This document shows positions 8,171 to 18,324 of a stretch of 64,000 nucleotides of DNA, one piece after another (position 1 is the first letter of the stretch; the number at the start of each line of letters is the position of its first letter). The DNA is from Noviherbaspirillum humi (GTDB lineage: Bacteria > Pseudomonadota > Gammaproteobacteria > Burkholderiales > Burkholderiaceae_D), in assembly GCF_900188095.1 (NCBI RefSeq), contig NZ_FZOT01000005.1, positions 62,001 through 126,000 of the forward strand, in the 5' to 3' direction. The translations under genes and the position numbers were made by a program. The notes below the pieces were generated by a model that ran no database searches, was not told where the DNA came from, and saw only the letters and a program-made list of their open reading frames with translations.

Positions 8171-11020
8171 TTAAGCAAAGCGGCGCGCCTCGCCCTGGCC
8201 GAACAGGTTGCTGTAGCAGCGTCCGCACAGGCCGGGATGATCGGCATGGGCGCCGACGTCGGCGCGGTAGTGCCAGCAGCGCTCGCACTTGGCATTGGCC
8301 GACGGCGTCACCACGATCTTCTCTTCCGCCTCGCTGCCCACGCGCGTCACCTTGGCTTGCGAGGTGATGAAGACGAACTTGAGGTCGTCGTCCAGGCTGG
8401 CCAGCAGATCGTGCTTGGCGCCGCTGGCACGGATGTCGATCTCCGCCTGCAGTGAGGAGCCGATGTTGCCGGCGATGCGCACTTCCTCCAGCTGCTTCAT
8501 CACCTGGTCGCGAACGCCGCGCAGGGTGGCGAACTTGGCCAGCAGTGCTTCCGCATCGGCCATTTCCGGCAGCGCGTAATAGGTCTGGGTGAAGATGGTG
8601 CCGGAGCTGGCATCCAGACCTTCCTGGCCGGCGAACACCGCCCAGGCTTCCTCCGCGGTGAAGGACAGCATCGGCGCCATCAGGCGCAGCAGCGCATGGG
8701 TGATGTGGAACAGCGCGGTCTGCGCCGAGCGGCGGGCGGCGGAATCGGCGCCGCAGGTATAGAGCCGGTCCTTCAGGATGTCGAGGTAGAAGCCGCCCAG
8801 GTCTTCCGAGCAGTACATCTGGATCTTCGCCACCACCGGGTGGAACTCGTAGACCTCGAAGTTCTGCAGAATGTCGGCCTGCAGCTCGGCGATGCGGGCG
8901 ATGGCATAGCGGTCGATCTCCAGCAGCTGATCGAGCGGCACCGCATCCTTCTTGAAATCGAAGTCGGAGGTGTTGGCCAGCAGGAAGCGCAGGGTGTTGC
9001 GGATGCGGCGGTAGGCTTCCACCACGCGCTTTAGGATCTCGTCGGAGATCGACAGCTCGCCGGAGTAGTCGGTGGAAGCCACCCACAGCCGCAGGATCTC
9101 GGCGCCGAGCGTGTCGGACACCTTCTGCGGCGCCACCACGTTGCCCTTGGACTTGGACATCTTCTTGCCTTCGCCGTCGACCACGAAGCCGTGGGTCAGC
9201 AGCGCCTTGTACGGCGGACAGCCGTTGAGCATGGAAGAGGTCAGCAGGGAAGAGTGGAACCAGCCGCGATGCTGGTCCGAGCCTTCCAGGTAGAGGTCGG
9301 CCGGAAACTGCGATTCCTCCGCATGGGAGCCGCGCAGCACGGTCTGGTGGGTGGTGCCGGAATCGAACCAGACGTCCAGCGTGTCCTTGTTCTTCAGGTA
9401 CTGGTCGGCTTCGGCGCCGAGCAGCTCGCGCGGATCGAGCGCCTGCCAGGCTTCGATGCCGTGCTGCTCGATGCGCCTCGCGATCTGCTCGGTCAGCTCG
9501 GGCGTGCGCGGATGCAGGGCGCCGGTTTCCTTGTGAACGAAGAAGGCCATCGGCACGCCCCACTGGCGCTGGCGCGACAGGGTCCAGTCCGGCCGGTTGG
9601 CGATCATGCCGTGCAGGCGCGCCTTGCCCCAGCTCGGGAAGAAGGCGGTGGCGTCGATGCCGGCCAGCGCGGTCTGGCGCAGGGTCGGGCCGCCGTCCTT
9701 CGGCGTTGCATCCATGCCGGCGAACCACTGCGAGGTGGCGCGGTAGATGATCGGCGTCTTGTGGCGCCAGCAGTGCATGTAGCTGTGATCGAACATGACC
9801 AGCTTGAACAGCGCGCCGGCTTCCTCCAGCTTGGCGCAGATCGGCTTGGATGCTTCCCAGATGGTCATGCCGCCGAAGAACGGCAGCCAGGACGCATAGC
9901 GGCCGTCGCCCATCACCGGATTGAGGATGTCGTCGTCCTTCATGCCATGCGCCTTGCAGGAGATGAAGTCGTCCACGCCGTAAGCCGGCGCGGAGTGGAC
10001 GATGCCGGTGCCGGTATCGAGGGTGACGTAGTCGGCGAGGTACATCGGCGACAGGCGGTCGTAGCCCGGATCGCTGCCCGCCAGCGGATGGCGGAAGGCG
10101 ATGAGCGACAAGGCCTCGCCCTGGGTCGTGGCAATGATTTCGCCCTGCAGGCCGTAGCGCTGCAGGCAGGCCTCCACTAGGTCCTTGGCCAGCAGGAGCA
10201 GCAGCGGCTCGCCGTTTCGCTCGGTGCGCACCAGCGCATAGTCGACTTCAGGATGGACGTTCAGCGCCTGGTTCGCCGGCAGGGTCCAGGGCGTGGTGGT
10301 CCAGATGACGGCATAGCCCTTGTCCGTCGGCAGCTTGTCCAGGCCGAAGGCCTTGGCCAGCTTGTCCGGCTCGGCGAAGGGGAAGCCGACGTCGATCGCC
10401 GGGTCGCGCTTGTCCTGGTACTCCACCTCGGCCTCGGCCAACGCCGAGCCGCAGTCGAAGCACCAGTTGACCGGCTTCAGTCCGCGGTAGACGTAGCCCT
10501 TTTCCATGATCTTGCCGAGCGCGCGCAGTTCGTCCGCCTCGTTGCCGAAGTTCATGGTCTTGTAGGGATTGTCCCAGTCGCCCAGCACGCCGAGGCGGAT
10601 GAAGTCCTTCTTCTGGCGCTCGATCTGCTCGCTCGCGTAGGCGCGCGACTTGGCCTGCACTTCCGAGGTCGGCAAGTTCTTGCCGTACTGCTTCTCGATC
10701 TGGATCTCAATCGGCATGCCGTGGCAATCCCAGCCCGGCACATATTGGGCGTCGAAGCCGGCCAGCTGGCGCGCCTTGACGATCATGTCCTTCAGGATCT
10801 TGTTCACCGCATGGCCGATGTGGATGTCGCCATTGGCGTAGGGCGGGCCGTCATGCAGGATGAACTTCGGCCGGCCCTTGGAGGCGGCGCGGATCTTCTT
10901 GTAGATCTGCTTCTCCTGCCACTCCTTGACCCATTTCGGTTCGCGCTTGGCGAGGTCGCCGCGCATCGGGAAAGCGGTTTCGGTCAGGTTGACCGGATAC
11001 TTGTTTTTTGACTCGGACAT
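8171..11020 (-). CDS. ileS: Isoleucyl-tRNA synthetase
   Basis: This enzyme charges tRNA-Ile and edits valine. The 949-residue protein carries the class I HIGH motif (residues 67-70, preceded by PPYANGD), KMSKS (in [11 protein letters not shown]), the CP1 editing domain in between, and a C-terminal zinc finger with CERCWHYR and [11 protein letters not shown]. This is the short bacterial type. The start at 11020 ([10 protein letters not shown]) fits family alignments better than the frame start at 11071. It lies 54 bases after ribF and before lspA, a standard cluster. Confidence 0.98.
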   Translation of the reverse strand: MSESKNKYPVNLTETAFPMRGDLAKREPKWVKEWQEKQIYKKIRAASKGRPKFILHDGPPYANGDIHIGHAVNKILKDMIVKARQLAGFDAQYVPGWDCHGMPIEIQIEKQYGKNLPTSEVQAKSRAYASEQIERQKKDFIRLGVLGDWDNPYKTMNFGNEADELRALGKIMEKGYVYRGLKPVNWCFDCGSALAEAEVEYQDKRDPAIDVGFPFAEPDKLAKAFGLDKLPTDKGYAVIWTTTPWTLPANQALNVHPEVDYALVRTERNGEPLLLLLAKDLVEACLQRYGLQGEIIATTQGEALSLIAFRHPLAGSDPGYDRLSPMYLADYVTLDTGTGIVHSAPAYGVDDFISCKAHGMKDDDILNPVMGDGRYASWLPFFGGMTIWEASKPICAKLEEAGALFKLVMFDHSYMHCWRHKTPIIYRATSQWFAGMDATPKDGGPTLRQTALAGIDATAFFPSWGKARLHGMIANRPDWTLSRQRQWGVPMAFFVHKETGALHPRTPELTEQIARRIEQHGIEAWQALDPRELLGAEADQYLKNKDTLDVWFDSGTTHQTVLRGSHAEESQFPADLYLEGSDQHRGWFHSSLLTSSMLNGCPPYKALLTHGFVVDGEGKKMSKSKGNVVAPQKVSDTLGAEILRLWVASTDYSGELSISDEILKRVVEAYRRIRNTLRFLLANTSDFDFKKDAVPLDQLLEIDRYAIARIAELQADILQNFEVYEFHPVVAKIQMYCSEDLGGFYLDILKDRLYTCGADSAARRSAQTALFHITHALLRLMAPMLSFTAEEAWAVFAGQEGLDASSGTIFTQTYYALPEMADAEALLAKFATLRGVRDQVMKQLEEVRIAGNIGSSLQAEIDIRASGAKHDLLASLDDDLKFVFITSQAKVTRVGSEAEEKIVVTPSANAKCERCWHYRADVGAHADHPGLCGRCYSNLFGQGEARRFA

Positions 11021-11074
11021 GATGGTTTCAGTCTGGATGATGCAGGCCTTGCAGCCGGCATGGTGAAGCATGAA

Positions 11075-12043
11075 TCATGGGGCGGAGGCGGCCGGCGCCG
11101 CCCCTGCCGCGAAATGGGCGCGCGCCTGCTCGGCGTCGCGCTCGATGGCTGCCGTCAGGGTGGGCAGGTCGACGTATTTTTCCTCGTCGCGCAGCTTTTT
11201 CAGAAATTCCACCCGGATCAGCCTGCCGTAGCACGACTGCGCATAGTCGAACACATGGGTTTCCAGCAGCACCCGGCCGGCATCCTCCACCGTCGGCCGC
11301 ACGCCGAGGCTGGCCACGCCGGCCAGCGGCTGATCCGCCAGGCCATGCACCCGCACCACGAAGATGCCGGACAGGGCGGGGCGCTTGTGCGCCACCCGCA
11401 GGTTCATGGTCGGAAAACCGATGGTGCGGCCGAGCTTCCGGCCGTGGATGACATGGCCGGAGATGGCGAAGGGATGGCCGAGCAGCCGGGCGGCCTGGTC
11501 AAGGTCGCCGCCTGCCAGCGCCGCGCGCACCGCCGAGGAGGAAATGCGCAGGCCATCCTGGGTCACGGTCGGCATCGCCACCACCTCGAAACCATGGCGC
11601 CTGCCCGCCTCGATCAGGCTGGCGATGTTGCCGGCGCGCCGGGCGCCGTAGCAGAAGTCTTCGCCCACCATCAGCCAGCGCACATGCAGGCCCTCCACCA
11701 GCACCTTCTCGACGAAGTCTTCCGGCGTCATGGCGGCGAAATGGCTGTTGAAATGCTCGACGATGACGCGATCGACGCCGGCCCGCTCCAGGGACTGCAG
11801 CTTGTCGCGCAGGTTGGCGATGCGCGCCGGCGCCCGCGACAGGTCGCCGGACAGCTGGGCGAAGAATTCACGGGGATGCGGCTCGAAGGTCATCACCGCC
11901 GCTTCCACGCCGAGGCGGTCGGCCGCTTCCCGCACCCGGGCCAGCAGCGCCTGATGGCCGCGATGGACGCCGTCGAAGTTGCCGATGGTCAGGGCGCAGG
12001 GAGCGCGCGACTCGGCATTGGGAAGCCCGCGAAATACCTTCAT
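11075..12043 (-). CDS. ribF: Bifunctional riboflavin kinase / FAD synthetase
   Basis: RibF phosphorylates riboflavin to FMN and adenylylates FMN to FAD. The 322-residue protein has the nucleotidyltransferase motifs GNFDGVHRGHQ near the N-terminus and ISSSAVRAAL, then the riboflavin kinase domain with GRKLGRTIGFPTMNL and the TVEDAGRVLLETHVFD segment (family: PTF/E motif). The start at 12043 (MKVFRGL) is the family start although no good Shine-Dalgarno precedes it. It is the first gene of the ribF-ileS-lspA-coaBC-dut convoy. Confidence 0.97.
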   Translation of the reverse strand: MKVFRGLPNAESRAPCALTIGNFDGVHRGHQALLARVREAADRLGVEAAVMTFEPHPREFFAQLSGDLSRAPARIANLRDKLQSLERAGVDRVIVEHFNSHFAAMTPEDFVEKVLVEGLHVRWLMVGEDFCYGARRAGNIASLIEAGRRHGFEVVAMPTVTQDGLRISSSAVRAALAGGDLDQAARLLGHPFAISGHVIHGRKLGRTIGFPTMNLRVAHKRPALSGIFVVRVHGLADQPLAGVASLGVRPTVEDAGRVLLETHVFDYAQSCYGRLIRVEFLKKLRDEEKYVDLPTLTAAIERDAEQARAHFAAGAAPAASAP

Positions 12044-12092
12044 GGGGTGAATGAGGAGGAAACAGTCGCAAAACCTCGCATTATAAATGCTT

Positions 12093-12947
12093 TCAGCGGG
12101 TTTTCCCGGGCGTAATCCTGCCTGCGCGAGCGGCCGGATCCTGGCGGTAGTAGGACGCGAGCAGCCGGTAGGCTTCCGGATAGACCTCGGCCAGGGGATG
12201 CGGCCGGACGAAGAAGGCTTCGGTGGCCACGGCGAAGAATTCGGCCGGATGCTCCACCGCATACGGGTCCAGCGGCAGCAGGTCGATCAGCGCGTCGTGC
12301 CGTTCCCAGGCTTCCTCCGGCGCATGCTCGCCGGGTTCGGCCAGGTCGAGGGCTTCCACCCGTTCCCGGAAATCGGCATAGGCGGCGGAAAACACCCGCC
12401 GCCAGCGCGCCGGATCGATGTCGTCGTGGAAGCCGGCGAGGAAGGGCGGGCAGCCGTTGGCGCCGCCGGCCGCCATGTCGATCTTGTGCGCGAATTCATG
12501 GATGACGACGTTGTAGCCCGGTACGCCGTCTTCCTCCACGTCTTCCCAGGACAGCACCACCGCGCCGCCTGCATCCAGCGCTTCGCCGGACACCGGCGCC
12601 CGCCATTCATGCACCACGCCGGCTTCATCGACTTCGTGGTAAGGAATGATGAAGGAAGAGGGGTAGACGATCACCCCGGCCATGTCGTCGTAGAGGTCGG
12701 GCGTCAGGTTGAGGACCGGCAGCGCCGCCTGGATGGCGATCAGCACCGCGATGTCGTCGCTCATCTCGAGGCCGGCGGCGCCGGTGAAGGTCTTGCGGTC
12801 GAGCAGCAGCTCGGCCAGGGCTTTCAGTCGCTGCCATTCCTCCGGGCTCATCGCGCCGAGAAACGGCAGGCGCGCTGCGGCGGCTTGCCACAGCGGCTGC
12901 GGGATGGATTGCGGTTCGGAGCGGAATATCTTGCGGAGCCAGTTCAT
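12093..12947 (-). CDS. mtfA: MtfA-family zinc peptidase (M90)
   Basis: This 284-residue protein matches MtfA, a cytosolic zinc metallopeptidase that in E. coli binds the glucose-PTS repressor Mlc. The zinc motif HEFAH is at residues 150-154 (NVVIHEFAHKID), and a conserved glutamate-rich segment HPAEFFAVATEAFF near residue 240 supplies the third ligand. The start at 12947 (MNWLRKIF) is chosen by homology; a GTG at 12980 would add 11 residues, and neither has a clear ribosome binding site. Whether it has any PTS link in this organism cannot be told. It follows the YidB-family gene by 43 bases and may share its transcript. Confidence 0.92.
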   Translation of the reverse strand: MNWLRKIFRSEPQSIPQPLWQAAAARLPFLGAMSPEEWQRLKALAELLLDRKTFTGAAGLEMSDDIAVLIAIQAALPVLNLTPDLYDDMAGVIVYPSSFIIPYHEVDEAGVVHEWRAPVSGEALDAGGAVVLSWEDVEEDGVPGYNVVIHEFAHKIDMAAGGANGCPPFLAGFHDDIDPARWRRVFSAAYADFRERVEALDLAEPGEHAPEEAWERHDALIDLLPLDPYAVEHPAEFFAVATEAFFVRPHPLAEVYPEAYRLLASYYRQDPAARAGRITPGKTR

Positions 12948-12990
12948 GCGCGCATTGTCACGCATGATGGCTGCCGTCACAACGGCCGGC

Positions 12991-13407
12991 TCAGGCAGGG
13001 CGCATGTACTCGGCCAGAAGGGCAGCGACGTCGCCCAAGCCGCCCGGCGGCACGGCGCCGTCCGGCGTCACGCGATCCACCAAGCGCGGCAGCATCTCGC
13101 CGAGCGCTTCCACGGTTTCATCGCGCGGCAGGCCGGTTTCCTCCGAAATCTGCCTCAGGTGGCCATCGTCCAGCACCATTTCGAGCTGCGCGGTTGACAC
13201 CGGCAGATTTTCGCCCGGGGCGATCCAGGAATCGACGATATGACCGAGCCCGGCCTGACGGAACGCATCGGCGAAGCCCTGCATGCCGCCGAGCTGACCG
13301 GTGTCGGCGATCAGCGCCAGCGCCGTTTGCAACAGGCGGGTGTCGGGTTGCAGCAGGTATTGCCGGCCGTCGGTGAGCGAGCCATAGGTCCGGTCAAGCA
13401 TCGCCAT
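12991..13407 (-). CDS. YidB family protein (DUF937)
   Basis: A 138-residue soluble protein of the YidB/DUF937 family, recognised from the central GFADAFRQAGLGHIVDSWI segment, the ISEETGLP helix and the C-terminal Gly/Pro-rich helix. The function of this family is unknown; no signal peptide, metal motif or membrane segment is seen. The start at 13407 has GGAGG eight bases upstream on the minus strand; a second Met two codons on is also possible. The upstream spacer to rsmE (13408-13506) holds a small 6-bp hairpin and no clear promoter. Confidence 0.85.
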   Translation of the reverse strand: MAMLDRTYGSLTDGRQYLLQPDTRLLQTALALIADTGQLGGMQGFADAFRQAGLGHIVDSWIAPGENLPVSTAQLEMVLDDGHLRQISEETGLPRDETVEALGEMLPRLVDRVTPDGAVPPGGLGDVAALLAEYMRPA

Positions 13408-13506
13408 GGGTATCCTCCAGATGTAGTCGAAGCGTCAACATAAGGCAGGATGGCGTTGCACGGCAGACTATCCGCTGCAAGTTTGATCCCGGACTAGGAT
13501 CAGGAA

Positions 13507-14229
13507 CTATTCGGGCCAAAGGGCATTCAGCATGGCGGCGGCAGCCAGGCCGGCGGTTTCGGTGCGCAGGATGCGGCTGCCCATGTGCACCCCGATTGCG
13601 CCGCCAGCCAGCGCCAGCGCTTCCTCTTCCGGGGAAAAACCGCCTTCCGGGCCGATCATCAGCGTCAGCGCCTGCGCCGGCTGGTGGCGCGCCCAGTCGG
13701 CCAGCGACATTTCGGCGCGCGGCGTCAGCAGCAGCCGTGCATGCATGTCATGGCGTGCCACCCAGCTCTCGAAGTCCGCCGGCTCCGTCACGGCCGGCAC
13801 ACGGTTGCGGCCGCTCTGCTCGCAGGCGGCGACGGCCACCGCCGCCCAATGTTCGATCTTTCGGGCGGCCCGCTCCGCCGACAGCCGCACCACGCAGCGC
13901 CGGGCATGGAGCGGTTGAATGGCGGTCACGCCCAGCTCCACCGCCTTTTCGATGATCCAGTCCATCTTGCTGCCTTCCGGCAGTGCCTGCGCCAGAGTCA
14001 GGCAGTGCGCCGGCTCCGCCTCGCGCGGCGAGAACACCTTCACTTCCGCCTGCGCCCGCTTACGTTCCACCGCAGTCAACACCGCGGCATATTCGCCGCC
14101 CTGGCCGTTGAACAGGGTGATGCCGTCGCCGGCCTTCATGCGCAGCACGTGGAGATGATGGGCGACGGGCTCGGGCAAGGCGATGCTGTCGCCGGGGGCG
14201 AGGGGGTGCGGAAAGTGGAAGCGGGGCAT
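13507..14229 (-). CDS. rsmE: 16S rRNA m3U1498 methyltransferase
   Basis: RsmE methylates N3 of U1498 in 16S rRNA with S-adenosylmethionine. The 240-residue protein has an N-terminal PUA-like domain and a C-terminal SPOUT domain with the trefoil-knot motifs [14 protein letters not shown] and [12 protein letters not shown]. It also has the conserved [20 protein letters not shown] stretch. The gene is divergent from tkt, with about 196 bases between the two start codons that contain the tkt promoter. Confidence 0.96.
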   Translation of the reverse strand: MPRFHFPHPLAPGDSIALPEPVAHHLHVLRMKAGDGITLFNGQGGEYAAVLTAVERKRAQAEVKVFSPREAEPAHCLTLAQALPEGSKMDWIIEKAVELGVTAIQPLHARRCVVRLSAERAARKIEHWAAVAVAACEQSGRNRVPAVTEPADFESWVARHDMHARLLLTPRAEMSLADWARHQPAQALTLMIGPEGGFSPEEEALALAGGAIGVHMGSRILRTETAGLAAAAMLNALWPE

Positions 14230-14361
14230 GGCGGAAGGACGGCGATGGACCGGTGGCGGAATGGAAATGCCGCGATTCTGTCACCGCCGCGCCAGTCGCG
14301 CCAGCAATGCAGTTGCTGCGCCGATGAGGAAAAGCAATTTTGGAATGCGTTTTGGCGTCTC

Positions 14362-14370
14362 TGGTAAAAT
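14362..14370 (+). promoter_or_regulatory. Probable extended -10 promoter of tkt
   Basis: TGGTAAAAT matches the extended -10 form (TG-N-TAtAAT type) in an AT-rich pocket 55 bases before the tkt ATG. No good -35 hexamer lies at the usual distance, which is tolerated by extended -10 promoters. Confidence 0.45.
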
Positions 14371-14425
14371 ATTGGGCTTTGCACTCCCGCATCATAGGCC
14401 GCCAGGCCTGTCACCACTCGACACC

Positions 14426-16420
14426 ATGACTTCCACGCTTCCGACCACCAGAATGGCCAACGCGATCCGCGCCTTGGCGATGGACGCTGTACAAAAGGCA
14501 AATTCCGGCCACCCCGGCATGCCGATGGGCATGGCGGAAATCGCCGTCGCCCTCTGGTCCAAACACCTTCGCCACAATCCCGCCAACTCGCGCTGGATCA
14601 ACCGCGACCGCTTCGTCATCTCGAACGGCCACGGCTCCATGCTGCAATACGCGCTGCTGCATCTGGCCGGCTACGACCTGTCGATGGACGAGATCCGCAA
14701 TTTCCGCCAGCTGCATTCCAAAACGCCTGGCCATCCGGAGTACGAAATCACCGAAGGCGTGGAAACCACCACCGGCCCGCTCGGCCAGGGCATCAGCAAC
14801 GCGGTCGGCATGGCGCTGGCGGAAAAGCTGCTGGCGGCCGAGTTCAACAAGCCGGATTTCACGGTTGTCGACCACCACACCTATGTCTTCCTCGGCGACG
14901 GCTGCCTGATGGAAGGCATCTCGCACGAAACCTGCTCGCTGGCCGGCACGCTGCGCCTGTCGAAGCTGATCGCGCTGTACGACGACAACGGCATCTCCAT
15001 CGACGGCAAGGTCGACGGCTGGTTCACCGACGACACGCCGAAGCGCTTCGAGTCCTACGGCTGGAACGTGATCCGCAATGTCGACGGCCATGACGTGGCC
15101 GCCGTCGACGCCGCGATTGCGTCCGCCAAAACCGCCGACCGGCCGACCTTGATCTGCTGCAAGACGGTGATCGGCAAAGGCGCGCCTAATATGCAGGGAA
15201 GCGACAAGGTGCACGGCGCGGCCCTCGGCGACAAGGAAATCGCCGCGACGCGCCAGGCAATCGGCTGGGACTATCCGCCTTTCGAGATTCCCGCCGACGT
15301 TTATCAAGCCTGGGACGCGAAGGAAGCGGGCCGGGCCGTGGAAGGCGAGTGGAACAAATTGTTTGCGGCATACAGCGAGCGTTATCCGCGCGAAGCGGGC
15401 GAACTGCAGCGCAGGATGAAGGGCGAGCTGCCCGGCAATCTGGACGCGGCCATGGACGCCTACATCGCTGCCTGCCTGGAGAAGAAGGAAACCATCGCCA
15501 CCCGCAAGGCCAGCCAGAATGCGATCCAGGCCCTGGCGCTGGTGCTGCCGGAATTCCTCGGCGGTTCCGCCGACCTGACCGGCTCCAACCTGACCAACTG
15601 GAAGGAATGCGTGGCGGTGCGCAGCGAGCAGGCCGGCAACCATATCAACTACGGCGTGCGCGAGTTCGGCATGAGCGCCATCATGAACGGCATTGCCCTG
15701 CATGGCGGCTATCTGCCTTTCGGCGCCACTTTCCTGACCTTCTCCGACTACAGCCGCAATGCCCTGCGCATGGCGGCGCTGATGAAGATCCGCTCGCTGT
15801 TCGTGTTCACCCACGACTCGATCGGCCTCGGCGAAGACGGCCCGACGCACCAGTCGGTGGAGCACATCTCCAGCCTGCGCCTGATCCCCAACCTCGACAA
15901 CTGGCGTCCCTGCGACACGGTGGAGTCGGCGGTGGCGTGGCGCGAGGCGGTCAAGCGCCGCAACGGCCCGAGCACCCTGATCTTCTCGCGCCAGAACCTG
16001 CCGTACATGGAGCGCGATGCGCAGCAGGTCGGCGACATCGCCCGCGGCGGCTACGTGCTGCGCGACGCGGCCGATGCCAAGGCAGCGATCATTGCCACCG
16101 GCTCCGAGGTGGAGCTGGCGGTGAAGGCGGCCGAGGCGCTGGCCCAGCAGGGCGTGGCGGTTCGCGTGGTGTCCATGCCCAGCACCGACGTGTTCGACCG
16201 CCAGGATGCTGCCTACAAGGCGAGCGTGCTGCCGAAGGGCCTGCCGCGCGTCGCCGTCGAGGCCGGGGTCACCGACTTCTGGTACAAGTACGTCGGCCTG
16301 GAAGGCAAGGTCGTCGGCATCGATACCTTCGGCGAGTCGGCCCCGGCAGGCGTGCTGTTCAAGCATTTCGGCTTCACGACCGAAAACGTCGTGGCTGCGG
16401 TGAAATCGGTTTTGGCTTAA
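14426..16420 (+). CDS. tkt: Transketolase
   Basis: This thiamine-diphosphate enzyme moves two-carbon units between pentose and triose/hexose phosphates. The 664-residue protein shows [10 protein letters not shown] near the N-terminus, the cofactor motif beginning GDGCLMEG, the [10 protein letters not shown] active-site loop and the C-terminal [10 protein letters not shown] signature. The ATG at 14426 ([13 protein letters not shown]) is the family start; the frame stays open 81 codons upstream, into rsmE on the other strand, which is not coding. gap follows 28 bases later, so the two central-carbon genes probably share a transcript. Confidence 0.97.
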   Translation: MTSTLPTTRMANAIRALAMDAVQKANSGHPGMPMGMAEIAVALWSKHLRHNPANSRWINRDRFVISNGHGSMLQYALLHLAGYDLSMDEIRNFRQLHSKTPGHPEYEITEGVETTTGPLGQGISNAVGMALAEKLLAAEFNKPDFTVVDHHTYVFLGDGCLMEGISHETCSLAGTLRLSKLIALYDDNGISIDGKVDGWFTDDTPKRFESYGWNVIRNVDGHDVAAVDAAIASAKTADRPTLICCKTVIGKGAPNMQGSDKVHGAALGDKEIAATRQAIGWDYPPFEIPADVYQAWDAKEAGRAVEGEWNKLFAAYSERYPREAGELQRRMKGELPGNLDAAMDAYIAACLEKKETIATRKASQNAIQALALVLPEFLGGSADLTGSNLTNWKECVAVRSEQAGNHINYGVREFGMSAIMNGIALHGGYLPFGATFLTFSDYSRNALRMAALMKIRSLFVFTHDSIGLGEDGPTHQSVEHISSLRLIPNLDNWRPCDTVESAVAWREAVKRRNGPSTLIFSRQNLPYMERDAQQVGDIARGGYVLRDAADAKAAIIATGSEVELAVKAAEALAQQGVAVRVVSMPSTDVFDRQDAAYKASVLPKGLPRVAVEAGVTDFWYKYVGLEGKVVGIDTFGESAPAGVLFKHFGFTTENVVAAVKSVLA

Positions 16421-16448
16421 CTTTGATAACTACATTCAGGAGAGTAAG

Positions 16449-17462
16449 ATGACCATCCGCGTCGCAATCAACGGCTACGGCCGCATCGGCCGCAATGTCC
16501 TGCGTGCCCATTATGAAGGCGGCAAGAAGAACGACATCCAGATCGTCGCCATCAACGATCTCGGCAATGCGCAGTCCAACGCCCACCTGACCCGCTACGA
16601 CACCGCCCACGGCAAGTTCCCCGGCACCGTCGAAGTCGACGGCGACTACATGATCGTCAACGGCGACAAGATCCGCGTCTTCGCCCAGCGCAATCCGGCC
16701 GAGATTCCCTGGGGCGAGCTGAACGTCGACGTGGTCCTGGAGTGCACCGGCTTCTTCACCACCAAGGAAAAGGCTTCGGCCCACCTCAAGGGCGGCGCCA
16801 AGAAGGTCATCATCTCCGCCCCGGGCGGCAAGGATGTGGACGCCACCGTCGTCTTCGGCGTCAACAACGGCGTGCTCAAGGCCTCCGACACCGTCATCTC
16901 CAACGCCTCCTGCACCACCAACTGCCTGGCCCCGCTGGTCAAGCCGCTGCATGAGAAGATCGGCCTGGAAACCGGCCTGATGACCACCGTGCACGCCTAC
17001 ACCAATGACCAGGTGCTGACCGACGTCATGCACGAAGACCTGCGCCGCGCCCGTTCCGCCACCCAGTCCATGATCCCGACCAAGACCGGCGCCGCCGCCG
17101 CGGTCGGCCTGGTGCTGCCGGAACTCAACGGCAAGCTGGACGGTTTCGCCATCCGCGTGCCGACCATCAACGTCTCCATCGTCGACCTGTCCTTCATCGC
17201 CTCGCGCGACACCACCGTGGATGAAGTCAACGCCATCATGAAGGCGGCCGCCGAAAGCGGCCCGCTGAAGGGCATCCTGACCTACAACACCGAGCAGCTG
17301 GTGTCGGTGGACTTCAACCACAACCCGGCGTCGAGCAACTTCGACGCCACCCTGACCAAGGTCTCCGGCCGCCTGGTGAAGGTATCCTCGTGGTACGACA
17401 ACGAGTGGGGCTTCTCCAACCGCATGCTCGACACCACCGTCGCGCTGATGTCGGCCAAGTGA
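16449..17462 (+). CDS. gap: Glyceraldehyde-3-phosphate dehydrogenase, type I
   Basis: This NAD-dependent glycolytic enzyme converts glyceraldehyde-3-phosphate to 1,3-bisphosphoglycerate. The 337-residue protein has the Rossmann start NGYGRIGR (8-15) and the active site [12 protein letters not shown] with catalytic Cys155. ND after the second strand (AINDLGN) is typical of NAD-preferring forms. A strong AGGAGAG ribosome binding site precedes the ATG. Codon use is very biased, as expected for a highly expressed gene. A terminator follows 70 bases after the stop. Confidence 0.97.
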   Translation: MTIRVAINGYGRIGRNVLRAHYEGGKKNDIQIVAINDLGNAQSNAHLTRYDTAHGKFPGTVEVDGDYMIVNGDKIRVFAQRNPAEIPWGELNVDVVLECTGFFTTKEKASAHLKGGAKKVIISAPGGKDVDATVVFGVNNGVLKASDTVISNASCTTNCLAPLVKPLHEKIGLETGLMTTVHAYTNDQVLTDVMHEDLRRARSATQSMIPTKTGAAAAVGLVLPELNGKLDGFAIRVPTINVSIVDLSFIASRDTTVDEVNAIMKAAAESGPLKGILTYNTEQLVSVDFNHNPASSNFDATLTKVSGRLVKVSSWYDNEWGFSNRMLDTTVALMSAK

Positions 17463-17533
17463 TCTGTCACCGCTGAACCACAGGCATTAAGGTCGCGCAA
17501 ACCCCGGTTTGCGTGATCCCAAGCAAGATCCTG

Positions 17534-17559
17534 AAACGCCCCGCATGCCGGGGCGTTTT
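17534..17559 (+). terminator. Intrinsic terminator after gap
   Basis: A 10-bp stem (17534-17543 with 17549-17558), loop CATGC, with four T residues at 17556-17559. It separates tkt-gap from the signal peptidase gene. Confidence 0.85.
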
Positions 17560-17628
17560 GCTATATTTGCAAGCTGCAAAAGAGCGGACGCCGACTGCTC
17601 CGCAACCATCATCCCACGGGAGACAGGC

Positions 17629-18303
17629 TTGAAATTCAGGACGCTGATGCGGGAAAACAGAGGCTTTCTGCTTTTCCTGTGCGCCATGATCGTGGTGCGC
17701 AGCGCCATCGCCGACTGGTACGGCGTCCCCACCGCCTCCATGTACCCCACCTTGCTGATCGGCGACCGCATCGTTTCCGACCGCCTCGCCTACGACTTCA
17801 AGCTGCCCTTCACCGACATCATCCTCGTGCGCCTGGGCGAGCCCAAGCGCGGCGACATCGTCACCTTCACCTCGCCGGAAGACGGCATCCGTCTGGTGAA
17901 GCGCATCGTCGGGCTGCCGGGCGACGTGGTGGAGATGCGCGGCGAGGAATTGATCATCAACGGCGTCAAGGCTTCCTATGCCAGCATCCGCGATGAGCTG
18001 GCCGCCAGCGTGCCCGACTACGCCGGCCGGCAGGTGTTTCTGAAGGAGCAGGTGTTCGACCAGCAGTGGCCGATCATCCTGCTGCCGGAACGGGAGGCGG
18101 TGCGCTCCTTCGGGCCGGTGACGGTGCCGTCGGACGAGTACCTGGTGCTGGGCGACAACCGCGACAACAGCAAGGATTCCCGCTACATCGGCCCGATCAA
18201 GCGACACCTGCTGACCGGGCGCGTGCGGCGCGTGGTCTTCTCCCTCGATACCGAAAATTTCTATCTGCCGCGCTTCGACCGCTTCGGCGCGGCGCTGCAC
18301 TGA
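17629..18303 (+). CDS. Signal peptidase I (LepB-type paralogue)
   Basis: A membrane-anchored serine protease that removes signal peptides in the periplasm. With a TTG start at 17629 (GGGAG seven bases upstream) the protein has 224 residues; the next ATG, at 17647, has no good ribosome binding site. One membrane segment (about 12-30) is followed by the catalytic Ser in PTASMYPT (Ser37), the general-base Lys in RLVKRIVGLPGD (Lys91) and GDNRDNSKDSRYIGPI, so it should be active. It is shorter than E. coli LepB (324) and is not beside lepA/rnc, so it is likely a second signal peptidase, not the main one. Confidence 0.88.
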   Translation: MKFRTLMRENRGFLLFLCAMIVVRSAIADWYGVPTASMYPTLLIGDRIVSDRLAYDFKLPFTDIILVRLGEPKRGDIVTFTSPEDGIRLVKRIVGLPGDVVEMRGEELIINGVKASYASIRDELAASVPDYAGRQVFLKEQVFDQQWPIILLPEREAVRSFGPVTVPSDEYLVLGDNRDNSKDSRYIGPIKRHLLTGRVRRVVFSLDTENFYLPRFDRFGAALH

Positions 18304-18324
18304 AGCAGCACCTTCCCTGCGGCG

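Noticed and set aside
6342-9728. 1128-codon minus-strand frame that fuses coaBC with upstream sequence
   Set aside because: Only the coaBC part (to 7538) is protein-like; the rest overlaps lspA and ileS in another frame and has shadow composition.
13481-13503. TGATCC-N11-GGATCA repeat after rsmE as a terminator
   Set aside because: Six pairs only and no T run in either direction.
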